A DNA stretch of 64,000 nucleotides, from assembly GCA_024195585.1 (NCBI GenBank), contig SWBL01000199.1:1-64000 (forward strand). The letters run 5' to 3'. Positions 9,802-20,722 of the stretch are shown here, piece by piece; positions within the stretch are counted from its first letter, which is position 1, and each line of letters starts with the position of its first letter. Under the pieces are notes generated by a model, which had not been told where the DNA came from, made no database searches, and worked only from the letters and a program-made list of their open reading frames with translations. Source of the DNA: Aureobasidium sp. EXF-3400. Lineage: Eukaryota; Ascomycota; Dothideomycetes; Dothideales; Saccotheciaceae. Made by a program: the position numbers and the translations under genes.

Positions 9802-10647
9802 ATCAGAGGATACAGGACGAACGCTTCTTTGTCTTTTCTAACGCTCGGGATTTCGTTTTGGCATAGCTACGGGACTTGTGATGTTCCGAGTCTGATGGGT
9901 TGTTCTTTATTCTATTCCTACGTTAGTCGTCGTTAGTGGGTAATGTCACGATAGAATATAATATCTAGTGTCCATGATGCAATCCACTGCCTCTTCGTCC
10001 TGTTTTAGAAAGCCAGACACACTTGCAGTTGCACACGGTTGGCCGACAAGAAGTACCGAACGGAAGAATTACAAATGACTTGTTAATATCGTCAAACGAA
10101 AGACTAAATTAGACACGCTATGAAGCGAAAATGAAGTTGAAGAAAAACGCCATAGTAAGACCCCACAATCGTCAAACATGTCTGCCAGTTTCGTAAAGGC
10201 TAGAACACATATATGCATGCATTATTCTTTTCGTTTTCCGTTATACTCTTGCTGATGTGAGAGCGAAAAGCAGACCGGTCCCGAAGCAAAAGACAATGAT
10301 ATGCAGAACAAGATAAGAAGCAACAGATCCTCCACGCTAAGCATGAGAAGCAAAGGCGTAAAGGGTATGGTCCGAAATGCTGGAAGAGAAAAGAGACAAA
10401 GGAAGATGCTCAACATGGACCGAAACAGAAAAAAGCAAAAAGAAAAAAAGATCGAGATGTAAGACTCCCGTCAGAGAAAACAGAAGATGCCCATGAAACA
10501 CATGAACATATGCAGAGTCATGATATCTGAATGTGACAAGCTCGTGACCAGTAGCAGACAAATATGGTAGAAAAGGCTGGCTTCCTGACGATCACGTTCG
10601 TTGTAAGTAATCGTGATATGAGGGTACCATTTCTGAGGTTCCGAATA
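9802..10647. other. Convergent intergenic region
   Basis: Both neighbouring genes end here. The sequence is AT-richer with A-rich runs (AAAAAGCAAAAAGAAAAAAAG near 10431-10450) compatible with polyadenylation regions. No gene seen. Confidence 0.5.
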
Positions 10648-13600
10648 TTAGACAATGGCATCGATGGAGTTGAACGAGTCGACAGATTCGATGGAGTCGC
10701 CGATCAGGCCCTCATTCTTGTAAAGGTCGTTCCCGTCGCTCTCAGGAAATAGAGTGCGATCGATCGCTTCGAGAATCAAAATGTCGCTGACTGCGACATT
10801 GGAAGCCTGTTGTAAACGTCGAATGAAGGCGATTGTGCGACGGAGCAAGCCTTGCAACTTTTCTCTGGGCACCAGCTCTTTGAGCCATTCAATATTGCAA
10901 TTGTAGACTGCTGCAAGAACAAGCATGTTGCCGAATTGTCTAAACAGAGTCAGTTACCTGTCAGAGTAATTGGGAGTGATGAGAGATCTTACGCATGAGC
11001 AGTTCCCATAATGTTGGTGACTATCAAGCGACGATCAAAATTTTCTACTCCGTCGAAAGCTACGGTACTGCGCATAGCAGCATCGATACAGATGCGACAT
11101 TTTGACTTGACCATTTCTTCGTCGTTGTATTCCCTGATGGCAGTGAATAGCGCAAACTCGGTTTCCCGATGTCGGCCGTTGGCATCTTTTGTTAGCTCTT
11201 CGAGGGTTTTGCCTTTGTCAAGTTCGTACATGACATGTAGAGCATAGTCGAGATATGGCCGGGTACAAACGTAACAAGCACCGTAATACTTTCCTCTCAA
11301 CCGAGCGGCGACAATATCAGAAGCAGGAGGGTCATCATCCGACCAAGAATACTCAGGCACGATCTGTCGCCAGCCTTCCAAGTCATCCGTTTGCTGCCAG
11401 AGAAGCTCGGCAAGCCTCTGAGGATCTTCTGAAGATACTGCTTGCTGTCAGTGTTATCTCGGTGATCGATCTTAGAAAACATACATTGTCCTCCATACAC
11501 ATCTGTGTGAATCCTGTTCAGCTTTGTGCGCAGATAGAGTTGAGCTGAGTAATACAATGATATGATGTACCTCTCCCGCTGCTCTTCCTGGGACAATTGT
11601 TCGGCTGGTGCCATAAGTTGCCCAGGATAAGTGACTGATCCCTCGAGTAGATGAAGGCCGCTCCGAGGATAGTCCCACTCAGCAAGGATGTCACTATCGC
11701 TTCATTAGCCTGGTCAGTTCGATCGGAGTTTGCACATACCTCTCAAGCTGTAAAGCCGACCAGAAAGTTAGGATGGTCAGATTTTCATGCTTGTTGAATT
11801 CTCGCCCCATCTGTTTATCCTTTATTGTGTTGTCCAAGCCGTCACTGATATAGTATAAGTAAATGTTAGAAAGCGGTTGTCGTGACGGAAACTCACATCT
11901 TCATGCGATAGAGGCAAGTCCGTGCTGCCGTGCTTATCCAGCTCCAACTCTCTTGAACTCGAGCCAGTTGACCTTTGTATAGACCAGCAAGGAGACGTGC
12001 TTGGGCAGCCGCAAGCTCATTCGAGTCTATAAAATCGCCAAGGATAGAAGCAGCCTCGCGATAATAGACAAACCCAGCGATCTTTTCATGATTTTGGGCT
12101 TGCCTTTTGTCTGATGCTTGAGTTCCGGTGCCATCCCAGGACTGAGCACGTGCGACTCCAGCGGAGGAGTTGGCGACATTGCTAGGAATCTGTCTCGGAG
12201 ATGAAAAGTTCGGTTGGAGATGAGGCGATGCCATTGCTGTGTGAATAGGATTAGGCTTGCTCGTCGACGTAATTTCTTGTACAGGACCAGGGAGGGGGTC
12301 GCCAGTCTCACAGATCTTGCCCAAGGCAAGGATCAAGTATACTATGGCATTGGAAAGGTTCCTTTCGGGCGTGCGTTTTAGCTGTGAAGATGGAGAGTTG
12401 CTTATTTGTTCTCCTGGTAGAGTGCCGGTGGCGAATTTTTCGACGCGGACAACTTTTCTGCGCTTGGGTACCCGCTCGCCAGTGCCATTCGTGGCAAACA
12501 ATGGCGAGTGATGATTCTTGACTTCTGCGCAGTGCTTTGGTATGAATGTTTCATGTAGATAGTTTCCAATCCTCTCAATGTCCACGAAAGGATGCAGTCT
12601 GTGAATGTTTTTCTTGTAGGAGTTGAACAAATTTTCAATGGTGTCCAGATCCATAGACATGGCGGGAGAACCAGGAGTAAAGGGCTCAGACCGTCGAGGA
12701 TCATTTTCAGGAGTCGAAGCAAGAGGATCGTCTCCGCTTGAACTGCCTGCAGGACTTGCGGCGCCAATGTTTACCTGCTCATCTTTCATACGCTCGCCAG
12801 CACCATAGAGACGCAGTATGCCACGATCTTCGCCTTTCATGACATAGTTTTCGCCGATAATGCATTTGCTGGTGTGCACGAAGGGTTTAATGGAAGGCCA
12901 ACGAAGCAATAACTTGTGCGCTGCTGTGGTGTGATCCCCAATTTCCCATGTCTGCTGTTGAACGACTGTTAGATCCTCGACGTTGTTGTTGTTGTCTATA
13001 ACCATAGCATCCGAGTTGGCCTGACTGGGCGGATTCGGCGTGTCAACACGAGCCAATAGCGGTGGCTGAATGGCAAGGCGCTCCTCAACAACACCGAGGC
13101 GATCACTCATTGCTTTAATGGACGTCAAGACTTCGGTAATCATGTCGGAAAGAGCTTGGTTGTTCTTGTCGGCTTTCGTGGGATGTGCATCCTTGTAGTT
13201 GCACGCCAGACCTTGCTCCTTACATGTTGCACAGGGACGGTTCTCGTCGCATTTAGACTTACGCTCACGGCATCTATCGCAGGCCTGTTGACAGAAAATA
13301 AGATAACATCGACAAAGGTCAAAAGATATTTTAGCCTACCTGACTGGCACGCATACTCTTCTTGCGCGAATTTGGATTCGTCATATGCATGGTTGGCATG
13401 TATTGTGGATAGTATCCTGGTGGTGGTTGACCATAAGGATCCAGCATGGGGCCAACTATGTAGTTGACATGTTCACCCTGTGGTGGTGGTGGCGGCGGCG
13501 GATGCTGCACATAAGCAGCGGGATGGTGTTCCATTGGTGGTCGAGTACTCGGCGGTGGCCCGGGATGTTGCGATTGGGCCTGCGGCTGAGACTGAGGATG

Positions 13601-13948
13601 TGATTGCAGAGGGTTACTCGGAGGCCGCGGGTATTGAGGCGGCGCAGGAGGGAGATCTGTCTTGATGACAGGGGCTCCGTGAACAGCAGGTGGAGCGGTA
13701 TATGGATGTTCTGCCCTCTCCGGGCCCTCAGAATGCGGCGCAGGGTGTATGATAGTCGGCGGGTGTTGCTGGCCTTGGTACTGGTGTGGTTGTGAGGGAG
13801 GAGGGAAGGTGTCGACACTCGGAAGACTATGTGGTCTTGGTGGAGGGTAGACCTGTTGGTTGGAAGGAGGAACAGAGTGGTCGGCTGGGAGCGAAGGACG
13901 GTGGTAGTGCTGGTCGGGGCCGGCTAGGGGCGCACGTCGTTGATCCAT
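10648..13948 (-). CDS. Zn2Cys6 fungal transcription factor, six exons
   Basis: A zinc-cluster regulator, probably nuclear. Exons are 13948-13340, 13284-11897, 11844-11740, 11693-11485, 11440-10993 and 10939-10648; introns are 55, 52, 46, 44 and 53 nt. The product is 1016 residues. The first 203 residues are very rich in Pro, His, Gln and Tyr. An intron falls directly before the zinc cluster, which then reads ACDRCRERKSKCDENRPC and continues CATCKEQGLAC (about 204-231). A linker and a large middle region with FHPFVDIE-like and LNLALGKICE-like segments follow, consistent with the fungal-specific transcription factor domain (IENLFNSYKKNIHRLHPFVD). The C-terminus is acidic and Ser/Asp-rich. The target genes cannot be read from this locus. 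Splice phases all agree; the 44-nt intron is the least certain. Confidence 0.85.
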
Positions 13949-16892
13949 CGACTGACAGCTTTGACTCGTAGACGGCTGCCCGTGTCAGTGGCGCTCTGAC
14001 GTTGCAAGCGTGCACGCAGAGCACCGCAGGACAGGTAGGTGGGCAGATCAGGGCGGCAGTGGTAACAGCGGCGGCGGCGGCAGAGACGATAGCAGGAGTA
14101 GCAGCAAAGCAGGAGCCCTTCAACTCTAATGTTCGGACGAGCAGGTGCGGCGTCGGTCGGAGATGAGCTAAGGATCGTCTGGTCGAAGACGTCGTCCAGC
14201 AACGTGTGTGATGGCTCCTGCTCAAATCAAATCGGATCTGGTAAGGTCAAGACGCGGCAGCGGTAGCAGCGATGGCGAGTGGCAGGGGGGCAACGTGGGC
14301 GAAAGCAGTGTGCAGGGTAGTCGCAACTGGCGATGCTGAGGTGTCGGGTCGAGTATAATGACTTGTGCCTAGTCCGATTTCCTGGCAGTGGATGACGATG
14401 AGCTGTCGAGGTCGAATCTTGGTGATTTGCTTGTCCCCTGCAAGATGCAGTCCAATTCGCTGGGCCCGTCAAACGCTGGTGCGCCGGCCACGATCTCGTT
14501 TGTCGAAAAAAGTCGTCCTTCTTACGGATCTACGCTACTGGGCAAGGGCCATGAGCATGATAGACACGACTGTGGTCCCGACTCCCAGATACACCCTCTG
14601 CTTAGCGCCAGTGTCGGGCGCTCTAGCTTCCGTCTTGGAAAGACGCCCAAAGACTGATGACAGACCCTAAACGCATGGGATGTATGCGCTGAATAATATT
14701 AACAACGACTGTCATGCAGCTCTAGTGTCTAGAGGAAAGAGCTCCCAAAACTGCCCTTTGCCCGCCCGCCTTGAGCTTTGTGCGAGTCAGGGACGTTGCT
14801 GCCAACCTCGCGTCCACCAAAGTCAATTCAAACCTTCATTTGGCACTTTAACTACATGACATCTCGTACGCTCATCCACCAATCTCAGTACCCGCGCCCG
14901 ATGATTTCTGCCGTTCTTGACAAGCCAGGAGCTGGTTATCTCTTGTTTTTGATGACTTATCCTGGAACAAACCCGTTTCTCCGAGGCGAAGCTTGATTGC
15001 CATCGTCAGAGAGATACTCATGCCGAAACATATGGACCCTGGTGCGCGTGGCTGGATGCATTGGGCAGTACAAGACGACCGACAAAAGGCAAACTCCTTA
15101 CGTGTTTCCACCAAACGGCCTTACGTTGGCTGGGATTGCTTTGAGTCTATGACCTGGTTCGTTCAAATCTGCTTGGGTTTGACCATCTCAAATCCTGATA
15201 TATTAATCTAACTGCCATGTGCCTCCTCCGAGGCGAGCATTGCTGTGCCTTCACCGCAATCTATGCTGCTTCAACTACATGCCCAACAATAACATGCCGT
15301 TCTTTGAATACTAATCAATCGAATGACCACGCAAGGTGAACACAAGTACTTTCCTAAACAAGAACACCTCGATGCAAGGACAATTGACGCCTCTATGTCA
15401 GATCGGCCGTTACCTTCCCGGATCCCGGACATCCAAACCTGCGGTGTGAGTGGTATGACGATCTCCCACTGCTACCGACACAACCGGTTTCAGATTTCGA
15501 ACCCTGCTGCCAGGAATTCCTGGTCGTTTTTATCCGGCTCCTGAGTGGATGACATGATATACTAAGGTTTGACATTAAACATTCAAGCATTCTGGTCTGG
15601 ACTCCTGGTTTGTCGCACTCGCTCCAGCACTTCAGAATTGGTCACTGTGAATCTTAGGTGTATGCCTGTAGTTTGTGTGACCAAAAGTTGCTGCAGTCTT
15701 ATCGCTACAACTTGTCCGGAGATTTCTCTTTTGCTAATGATATTGGTCTAGCTTTCTTAGCGCAAGGTGGAGAACCGCGCCTGTGGTTTTTGGGAACTCT
15801 TGACATGCAACGGGGCGGAGCGTCGCGCAAAGTGGAGACAGAGTTCACCCGTTCACCGTGAGTCGCGAGGCGGGTCGAACTGGCGCGCCTAAGAACCACA
15901 TCGTTCCGCACCGGTTCTTGCTAACTGCGAAGCGACGCTTCTTGATAGGGCTTCCTTGAGTCTTGACAGCGCACACTGCGTGCAGCATGCTGAGGAGATT
16001 CACCGCTGCTAAAATATATGAGAAAGGGGGTGCTGTAAGGATACAAAGGACCTCGTATCTGGATGCCATCTCTCCGAGGGTTCTAGAACCCATGATACGA
16101 CCGTGACTACGATACGAAAGCGAACTGCCACCACGTTGTGCAATCACTACTGCAACTAGGCATCACACCTGAAGCAGCACTGCTTGATTGGACGTTTTCA
16201 CCTCTGTCGCATTGTCGCACCACATCATCATTGCAACCCAGCATGCAGTTTTGTCGACTAATTGGCGATTTCAAATCGTTTCACAGCACAGCGGCCAGCC
16301 ACCCCCCGCATAGGTGCATATTCCTCTCATGCAGGCTAGAGCAATAGGATGGAGATCTGCAGACCGCTCCAATACATGACAGCCTGTCATGCAGAATGTA
16401 GCAATTGCCTTCGTATAGCGTGCCACTTGGTCTGGATCCGTTGCTCTTGTCCGGTCAACCCCGTCACGCCGTCTCATCGACCGTCGAAGGACTTTTGTTT
16501 CTGTTCCTGTACTAATGACGGACTTTTCTTTCGTCTCTACACACTACCAATTTCATGATCGTTTCTGCTTCTAGAAACAGTTCAAACTCAAAAAAAAAAA
16601 ATAACTCAGTCAATGTCGTGCATGAGGGCGCATCACTCTGGCCTTGTGCGAGCAGCCGCCGACGGCGAAAAGAGGTGGCTCCACACAACATCCACCGAGA
16701 TACTGTATCTGTCGAATTGCGCAAATTGCCTGCAGCCAACACCTGTTCAGTTGACCGGTCAAGCGCTTGCCCAAAAAAGCAACACGCCGAGATGGAAGAA
16801 CAACGTAATCGATTAAACCCCATTGAAATGATGAGGAACACGAGAATGCATCTTTCCCTCTGGTCTAGACGTGCATGGTTAGTGTTGTTCGT
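13949..16892. other. 2.9-kb gene-poor gap
   Basis: Upstream of the zinc-cluster gene and downstream of the acetyltransferase gene, both on the minus strand. The part next to 13.95-14.3 kb is GC-rich with CGG/CAG runs and may be a long leader. An 89-codon plus-strand frame (14388-14657) and several minus-strand frames are present but show no family motif. I find no transposon ends, tRNA or long direct repeat. Confidence 0.45.
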
Positions 16893-18032
16893 TCATCTTC
16901 GGGCTTCGTGTTCGTGTTTTTGATCACGGAAGGTCTGCGTAAACGCGGACCTATCAATCGCCGGTGTTGCCGCCGCCGTCTCGTGTGCTCGAACCCAAAG
17001 TTCGATCTTGCCCCTGACCAAGATAACTGATCCATCGGGCAATTTGTTCGGCTCGATCATGGCCGTCTCACTCAGGGCCATGACCACATCCTCGGGAGCA
17101 ATCCAAGTTTGCTGAACGATCTGGTCAACAGTCCAAGATCGATTTGAAGGATTCAACAAGATGGTTCGACAGATCGAGGCTGACCAGTATACCAGATAAG
17201 CCTTTCTTCCGAGACTCGATAGGGCTGGTGTGTTCTGTCAGCGTGGCGTCTCTAAAAAGAAAGAAAGAAAAAAGTGAGTTGGTAGCTGGGATTTCTCACG
17301 TTTCTCCGGACCTCCAAGTCTGCCTTCACGCCGACTCAGTTCGTAGCTCACGCCCATAAGCAGCTGGCCCAGGCCACGTTTCTGCCAGGGTGGAAAGACC
17401 AGAATACAAGCCACATTGTTGTTATCCCAGCTCATTTTTTCCTTGCTGAAGAAGCCCACGACTTGGTTCTCGGCGGTTTGCGGATCTGTGAGTACGAGAA
17501 GGTAGTATCGAAAAGTGGTGACATCGTAAAAGACGGATTTTGTGTCGAGGAAGAGTTTAGCGAATAGTGAGAGGTTCTGAGAATACAGCTGGTTCGGTGT
17601 GTTAGCTAGCTACCAGGCAATTCTTTGAATCTGATAATTGGTGCGTACTTTGTGCTCTTCGCCATCAATCTCGTATATCGATTGGTCGGCAGTCTGATAT
17701 ATCAGAGTTCCTGGCGGCGGCGAGTCTCTCAGTGGACAGACTCTCTGGATTGTGTCAGCTTGGCCTGGCAGTCGTGTGCCCGTGGACAAGGACAATCTTA
17801 CTCTGTGCGCAAGGTACGGCATGAGTTCCTTGGAGTAACGAAAACAGCACTCGCAGACATAGAGGCGCTCAGCCTTCCTGCCGACGAGATCTTCGGGGTA
17901 GAATGAAGGATACCATGGCTTGATCTGGATGTTGCCCAAGACGACGTTCAATACATTAGGCTCGGTGGGAGACTTTTTGGGCGTCTGATGTTGTTCCTGC
18001 TGGGGCTTGGGGGACACTGCAGCAGCGGCCAT
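16893..18032 (-). CDS. SAS2: MYST-family histone acetyltransferase, SAS2-like
   Basis: A lysine acetyltransferase of the MYST (MOZ_SAS) family. Exons are 18032-17802, 17744-17649, 17588-17300 and 17224-16893, giving 315 residues. Landmarks in order are the substrate-proximal IQIKPWYPSFYP, the C2HC zinc finger (YVCECCFRYSKELMPYLAHR then VC), PPPGTLIYQ, the catalytic-cysteine region (NNNVACILVFPPWQKRGLGQ, including the acetyl-CoA loop QKRGLG), and YELSRREGRLGGPEKPLSSL, which holds the general-base glutamate. The join of exons 3 and 4 restores GPEKPLSSLG, supporting that 75-nt intron. It has no chromodomain and its short length is close to yeast Sas2 (338), so I prefer SAS2 over Esa1 or Sas3. 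The SAS complex acetylates H4 K16 in yeast. Confidence 0.87.
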
Positions 18033-18426
18033 GTCGTGGATTGACGAAGATGTGTGTGCGAGTCGTTCGCATCATCACTGGAGCTGAGTGCAGCAGCAAG
18101 TCATACTGGGATCCAGGTGTTCATGCAGTGCGAGCTTATGCCTGGTATTTGTATCACAGCTTCAATATGCTCATCATCGTTGTTGCGACGCCGAGGTCCG
18201 TTTCCGCCAAGACAAACCCGTACAGCCTGCAGCACATCTAAGGTAGATGATGTTTATTTGTTTCGAATCTAAACTTTGATGACTTGCTTCATGCCATTAT
18301 TGCCTAATCTATCTATGTACATGCTCCAGCACGTCAATGGTACATTGCTTTGACAGGCGCTTCAGCCTCGTCTTGCCTTTTGCGATATGCACGGCATATA
18401 TAGCACGGCATTTCAACTCAGACGCC
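18033..18426. other. Intergenic: SAS2 promoter, HEM4 3' flank
   Basis: A 394-bp spacer between two minus-strand genes. No motif or coding exon stands out. Confidence 0.45.
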
Positions 18427-19377
18427 TTATAATTGCGTCCTTGTATTTGTGCTTCTATAGTTTTCTATGGCAGCGAATATGCCTTCCGGACTGGGCTTCT
18501 CGGCACACACATGTGGCTCACATCCAAACTCTTTGATCAGATGATCGCGTGTTGTAGGGCCGATGGTTGCAATGAACGTTGTGGTTGGCGATGAATCTGC
18601 GATTTCTGACTTGTAGCGGCCAGCCTCGTCGAGCCATCCTAAGCAATCAAGCATTGCTCTGCATCCTTGAGGTGAGAAGACTACTACCCACTGCTCCTTA
18701 ATACCAGACGCAGTGTTCTCCTCGAGAGCACGAGCAAAGTCGACGTGGAAAGATGCCATCTCGCAAGTCTCGTAGATGACAACCTCGTGAACTCCAATGC
18801 GAGCTTCCTGAGGCAAGTCAGGGGATTGGAGGGATTTGGGGATGATGTCCCTGCGCACTTCGCCTACCAGGAACAAAAGAGGAAGCTTTCGGTCTTGCCT
18901 TACCGTCTGACTGGTGGGAAGGCTGTTGTAGTGGTCCAGCATGAAGGCGGACAGGGCAGCACCATTACCGGTCTCTTCTCCAATGATTTGACACTTCAAC
19001 CCTAGTGACCGTAGCCCTCTGGCAGTAGCTGGGCCAACAACATATAAAGGTAGAGCTCCAGGCAGAAGCTCATCTCTAGTATCAGGATCGAGTGGTTCGA
19101 CTATCGATGAGAAGGCCTCGACAGCACGTTGCGATGTGAATATGATGCCGCCAAAACTCGACTCCGTAGCGACAGCAGCAGCATCAGAGTTGAAGCCTTG
19201 GGTTAAAGTTATGTCCTTGAGCCAGGTCAGGGCATCCTCTCTGAAGCGGTGTTCAAGGACTGGTAGAAAAGTCGGTTGGTAGTTATTCCAGCCGGCGAAA
19301 ATCTCTTGGTAGCCATCAGCCGGGATGGACTTTGTCTTGAGCAATAGCACAGGAATATCTGATGTTGTGGACGCCAT
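18427..19377 (-). CDS. HEM4: Uroporphyrinogen-III synthase
   Basis: It cyclises hydroxymethylbilane with inversion of ring D to give uroporphyrinogen III, the fourth step of haem synthesis, in the cytosol. It is one uninterrupted exon of 316 residues, the usual size being about 265-300. Family features include the N-terminal VLLLKTKS strand, IIFTSQRAVEAF (the IFTS motif), LYVVGPATARGLRSLG, the hinge EVVIYET, VVFSPQGCRAM, and FIATIGPTTRDHL with C-terminal PSPEGIFAAIENY. The start at 19377 was chosen because family similarity begins at once; the frame is open further upstream to 19620 but would overlap the ERV1 promoter and adds no plausible domain. It is divergent with ERV1. Confidence 0.92.
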   Translation of the reverse strand: MASTTSDIPVLLLKTKSIPADGYQEIFAGWNNYQPTFLPVLEHRFREDALTWLKDITLTQGFNSDAAAVATESSFGGIIFTSQRAVEAFSSIVEPLDPDTRDELLPGALPLYVVGPATARGLRSLGLKCQIIGEETGNGAALSAFMLDHYNSLPTSQTVRQDRKLPLLFLVGEVRRDIIPKSLQSPDLPQEARIGVHEVVIYETCEMASFHVDFARALEENTASGIKEQWVVVFSPQGCRAMLDCLGWLDEAGRYKSEIADSSPTTTFIATIGPTTRDHLIKEFGCEPHVCAEKPSPEGIFAAIENYRSTNTRTQL

Positions 19378-19608
19378 GTCGAATATATGTTGATGGTTGA
19401 TCGAACTGTAGAAGCGGGAAGAACCGAAAGGTGGTGGTTGGAACTTGAAAAGAGGCCCCGATGGCACCCGAGCACGGACGAAGGAGCCCCGGACGCGGAC
19501 GGGCATCTGACAAATGCGAAACATAGAAAGACCGATACCATGCCTATAACTCAGATTCCGTATCCGATTCTCTCGCAATTCGGCTGCGCTGTGACAAAGA
19601 CGACCGGA
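19378..19608. promoter_or_regulatory. Divergent promoter HEM4 / ERV1
   Basis: Only 231 bp separate the two start codons; it is even less if ERV1 starts at the upstream in-frame ATG at 19540. The region must serve both genes. No TATA box is obvious. Confidence 0.5.
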
Positions 19609-20243
19609 ATGCCGCCTCAACCACTAGACGCGACGCCCGAGCAGAAGGCTCAGGGTGACCAGGAAGACAGAACACCCAAGCAGCTACCCAAGGGCGTGGT
19701 CTTGGGTCCAGATGGCAAGCCGTACGTTGATGGTCACGATACGGGATACTAGATCACATACTGAAGTAGAGTAATAGGTGCCGGTCATGCACTTCAGTGT
19801 CCTCATGGTTTGCCATGGCAAAGCAAGGCACAACGAACCCTTCCAAGGTCTCGACCACGACACCACCAGCCCAAGCAACCGCCTCCCTCGATATGCCAGC
19901 CGACTGTCCACCAGACGTAGAACAGCTCGGTCGCTCAGCATGGACATTACTTCACACAATGGCAGCAAGCTATCCAGAAAAGGCTTCACCGGAGCAGCAA
20001 AGAGAAACAACAACATTTATGCAGATATTTGGGAAGATGTACCCCTGCTGGGTATGCGCCGACGACTTCAGAGCATGGATGAAAGATGGCAATGAGCCAC
20101 GGGTGAGCAGCAGGGAAGATTTTGGACAATGGATGTGTGAGGCACACAATGCGGTTAACGTCAAGCTGGGCAAGAAGTCGTTTGACTGCAAGAAATGGGA
20201 AGAGCGCTGGCGAACGGGCTGGAAGGATGGACGATGTGGTTGA
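19609..20243 (+). CDS. ERV1: FAD-linked sulfhydryl oxidase Erv1
   Basis: Erv1 works with Mia40 in the mitochondrial intermembrane space, reoxidising it and passing electrons to cytochrome c. Exons are 19609-19721 and 19778-20243 with a 56-nt intron, giving 192 residues (yeast 189). Splicing restores GPDGKPCRSCTSVSSW, holding the shuttle CxxC pair (CRSC). The FAD core follows: LGRSAWTLLHTMAASYPEK, active-site YPCWVCADDF (CxxC), the FAD-binding WMCEAHNAVNVKLGKKSFDC with HNxVN, and a C-terminal cysteine pair with the preceding Cys (DCKKWEERW...RCG). An in-frame ATG at 19540 would lengthen the N-terminus by 23 residues. The second exon begins inside the shuttle motif, so a single-exon reading would lose it. 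Confidence 0.93.
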
Positions 20244-20722
20244 TCGAACCTTCTGTGTCTATCCATACGATGCGATGAAACTGCTCCCAGGAACGGAAGC
20301 AGCGTTGTTGGCAAACAAAGCGAGCAAGACGGCACACGCTTTGGAGCTCCACGCGCATTGTGAGCTCTGTCTGCCTGTGCCGAACCCAACCTTACTCGAC
20401 TGAGAAGGTCTCGTGCGTCAGCATCACAAAATTCAATGAGGGACGACACGTCCAAGTGTAACTAATCATGACGTAACTTGAGCTCGGTCACGAACTTCGC
20501 GTAAGAGTCGCGTTTCGAGACTAAAGCGTTACGATAAATACTCTTAGAGGTTCCTTATATACACTCTTCAGCTCCTCACTTTGTTCCTGCAAGCTCTGGA
20601 CAATCGATCCTTGTTGACATCACCAATCGTCAGCTTCATCACGCCATCATATAAACCTCATCGAACCAATTGCACTTCTTCCTAGCTCGACCCCTCCACA
20701 CACCTTTTCCAAACCACCCATC
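20244..20722. promoter_or_regulatory. Promoter region of the EKGIIYFF-type gene
   Basis: A TATATA element lies at 20556-20561, about 165 bp upstream of the next start codon. A CT-rich leader (CTCTTCAGCTCCTCAC) follows and leads into a CCACCC-type start context. No other gene seen. Confidence 0.5.

Noticed and set aside
14388..14657. 89-codon plus-strand frame starting MDDDELSRSNLGDLL
   Set aside because: Looks mildly protein-like but has no known motif, no clear neighbouring exon and sits upstream of a divergent gene; not enough to call.
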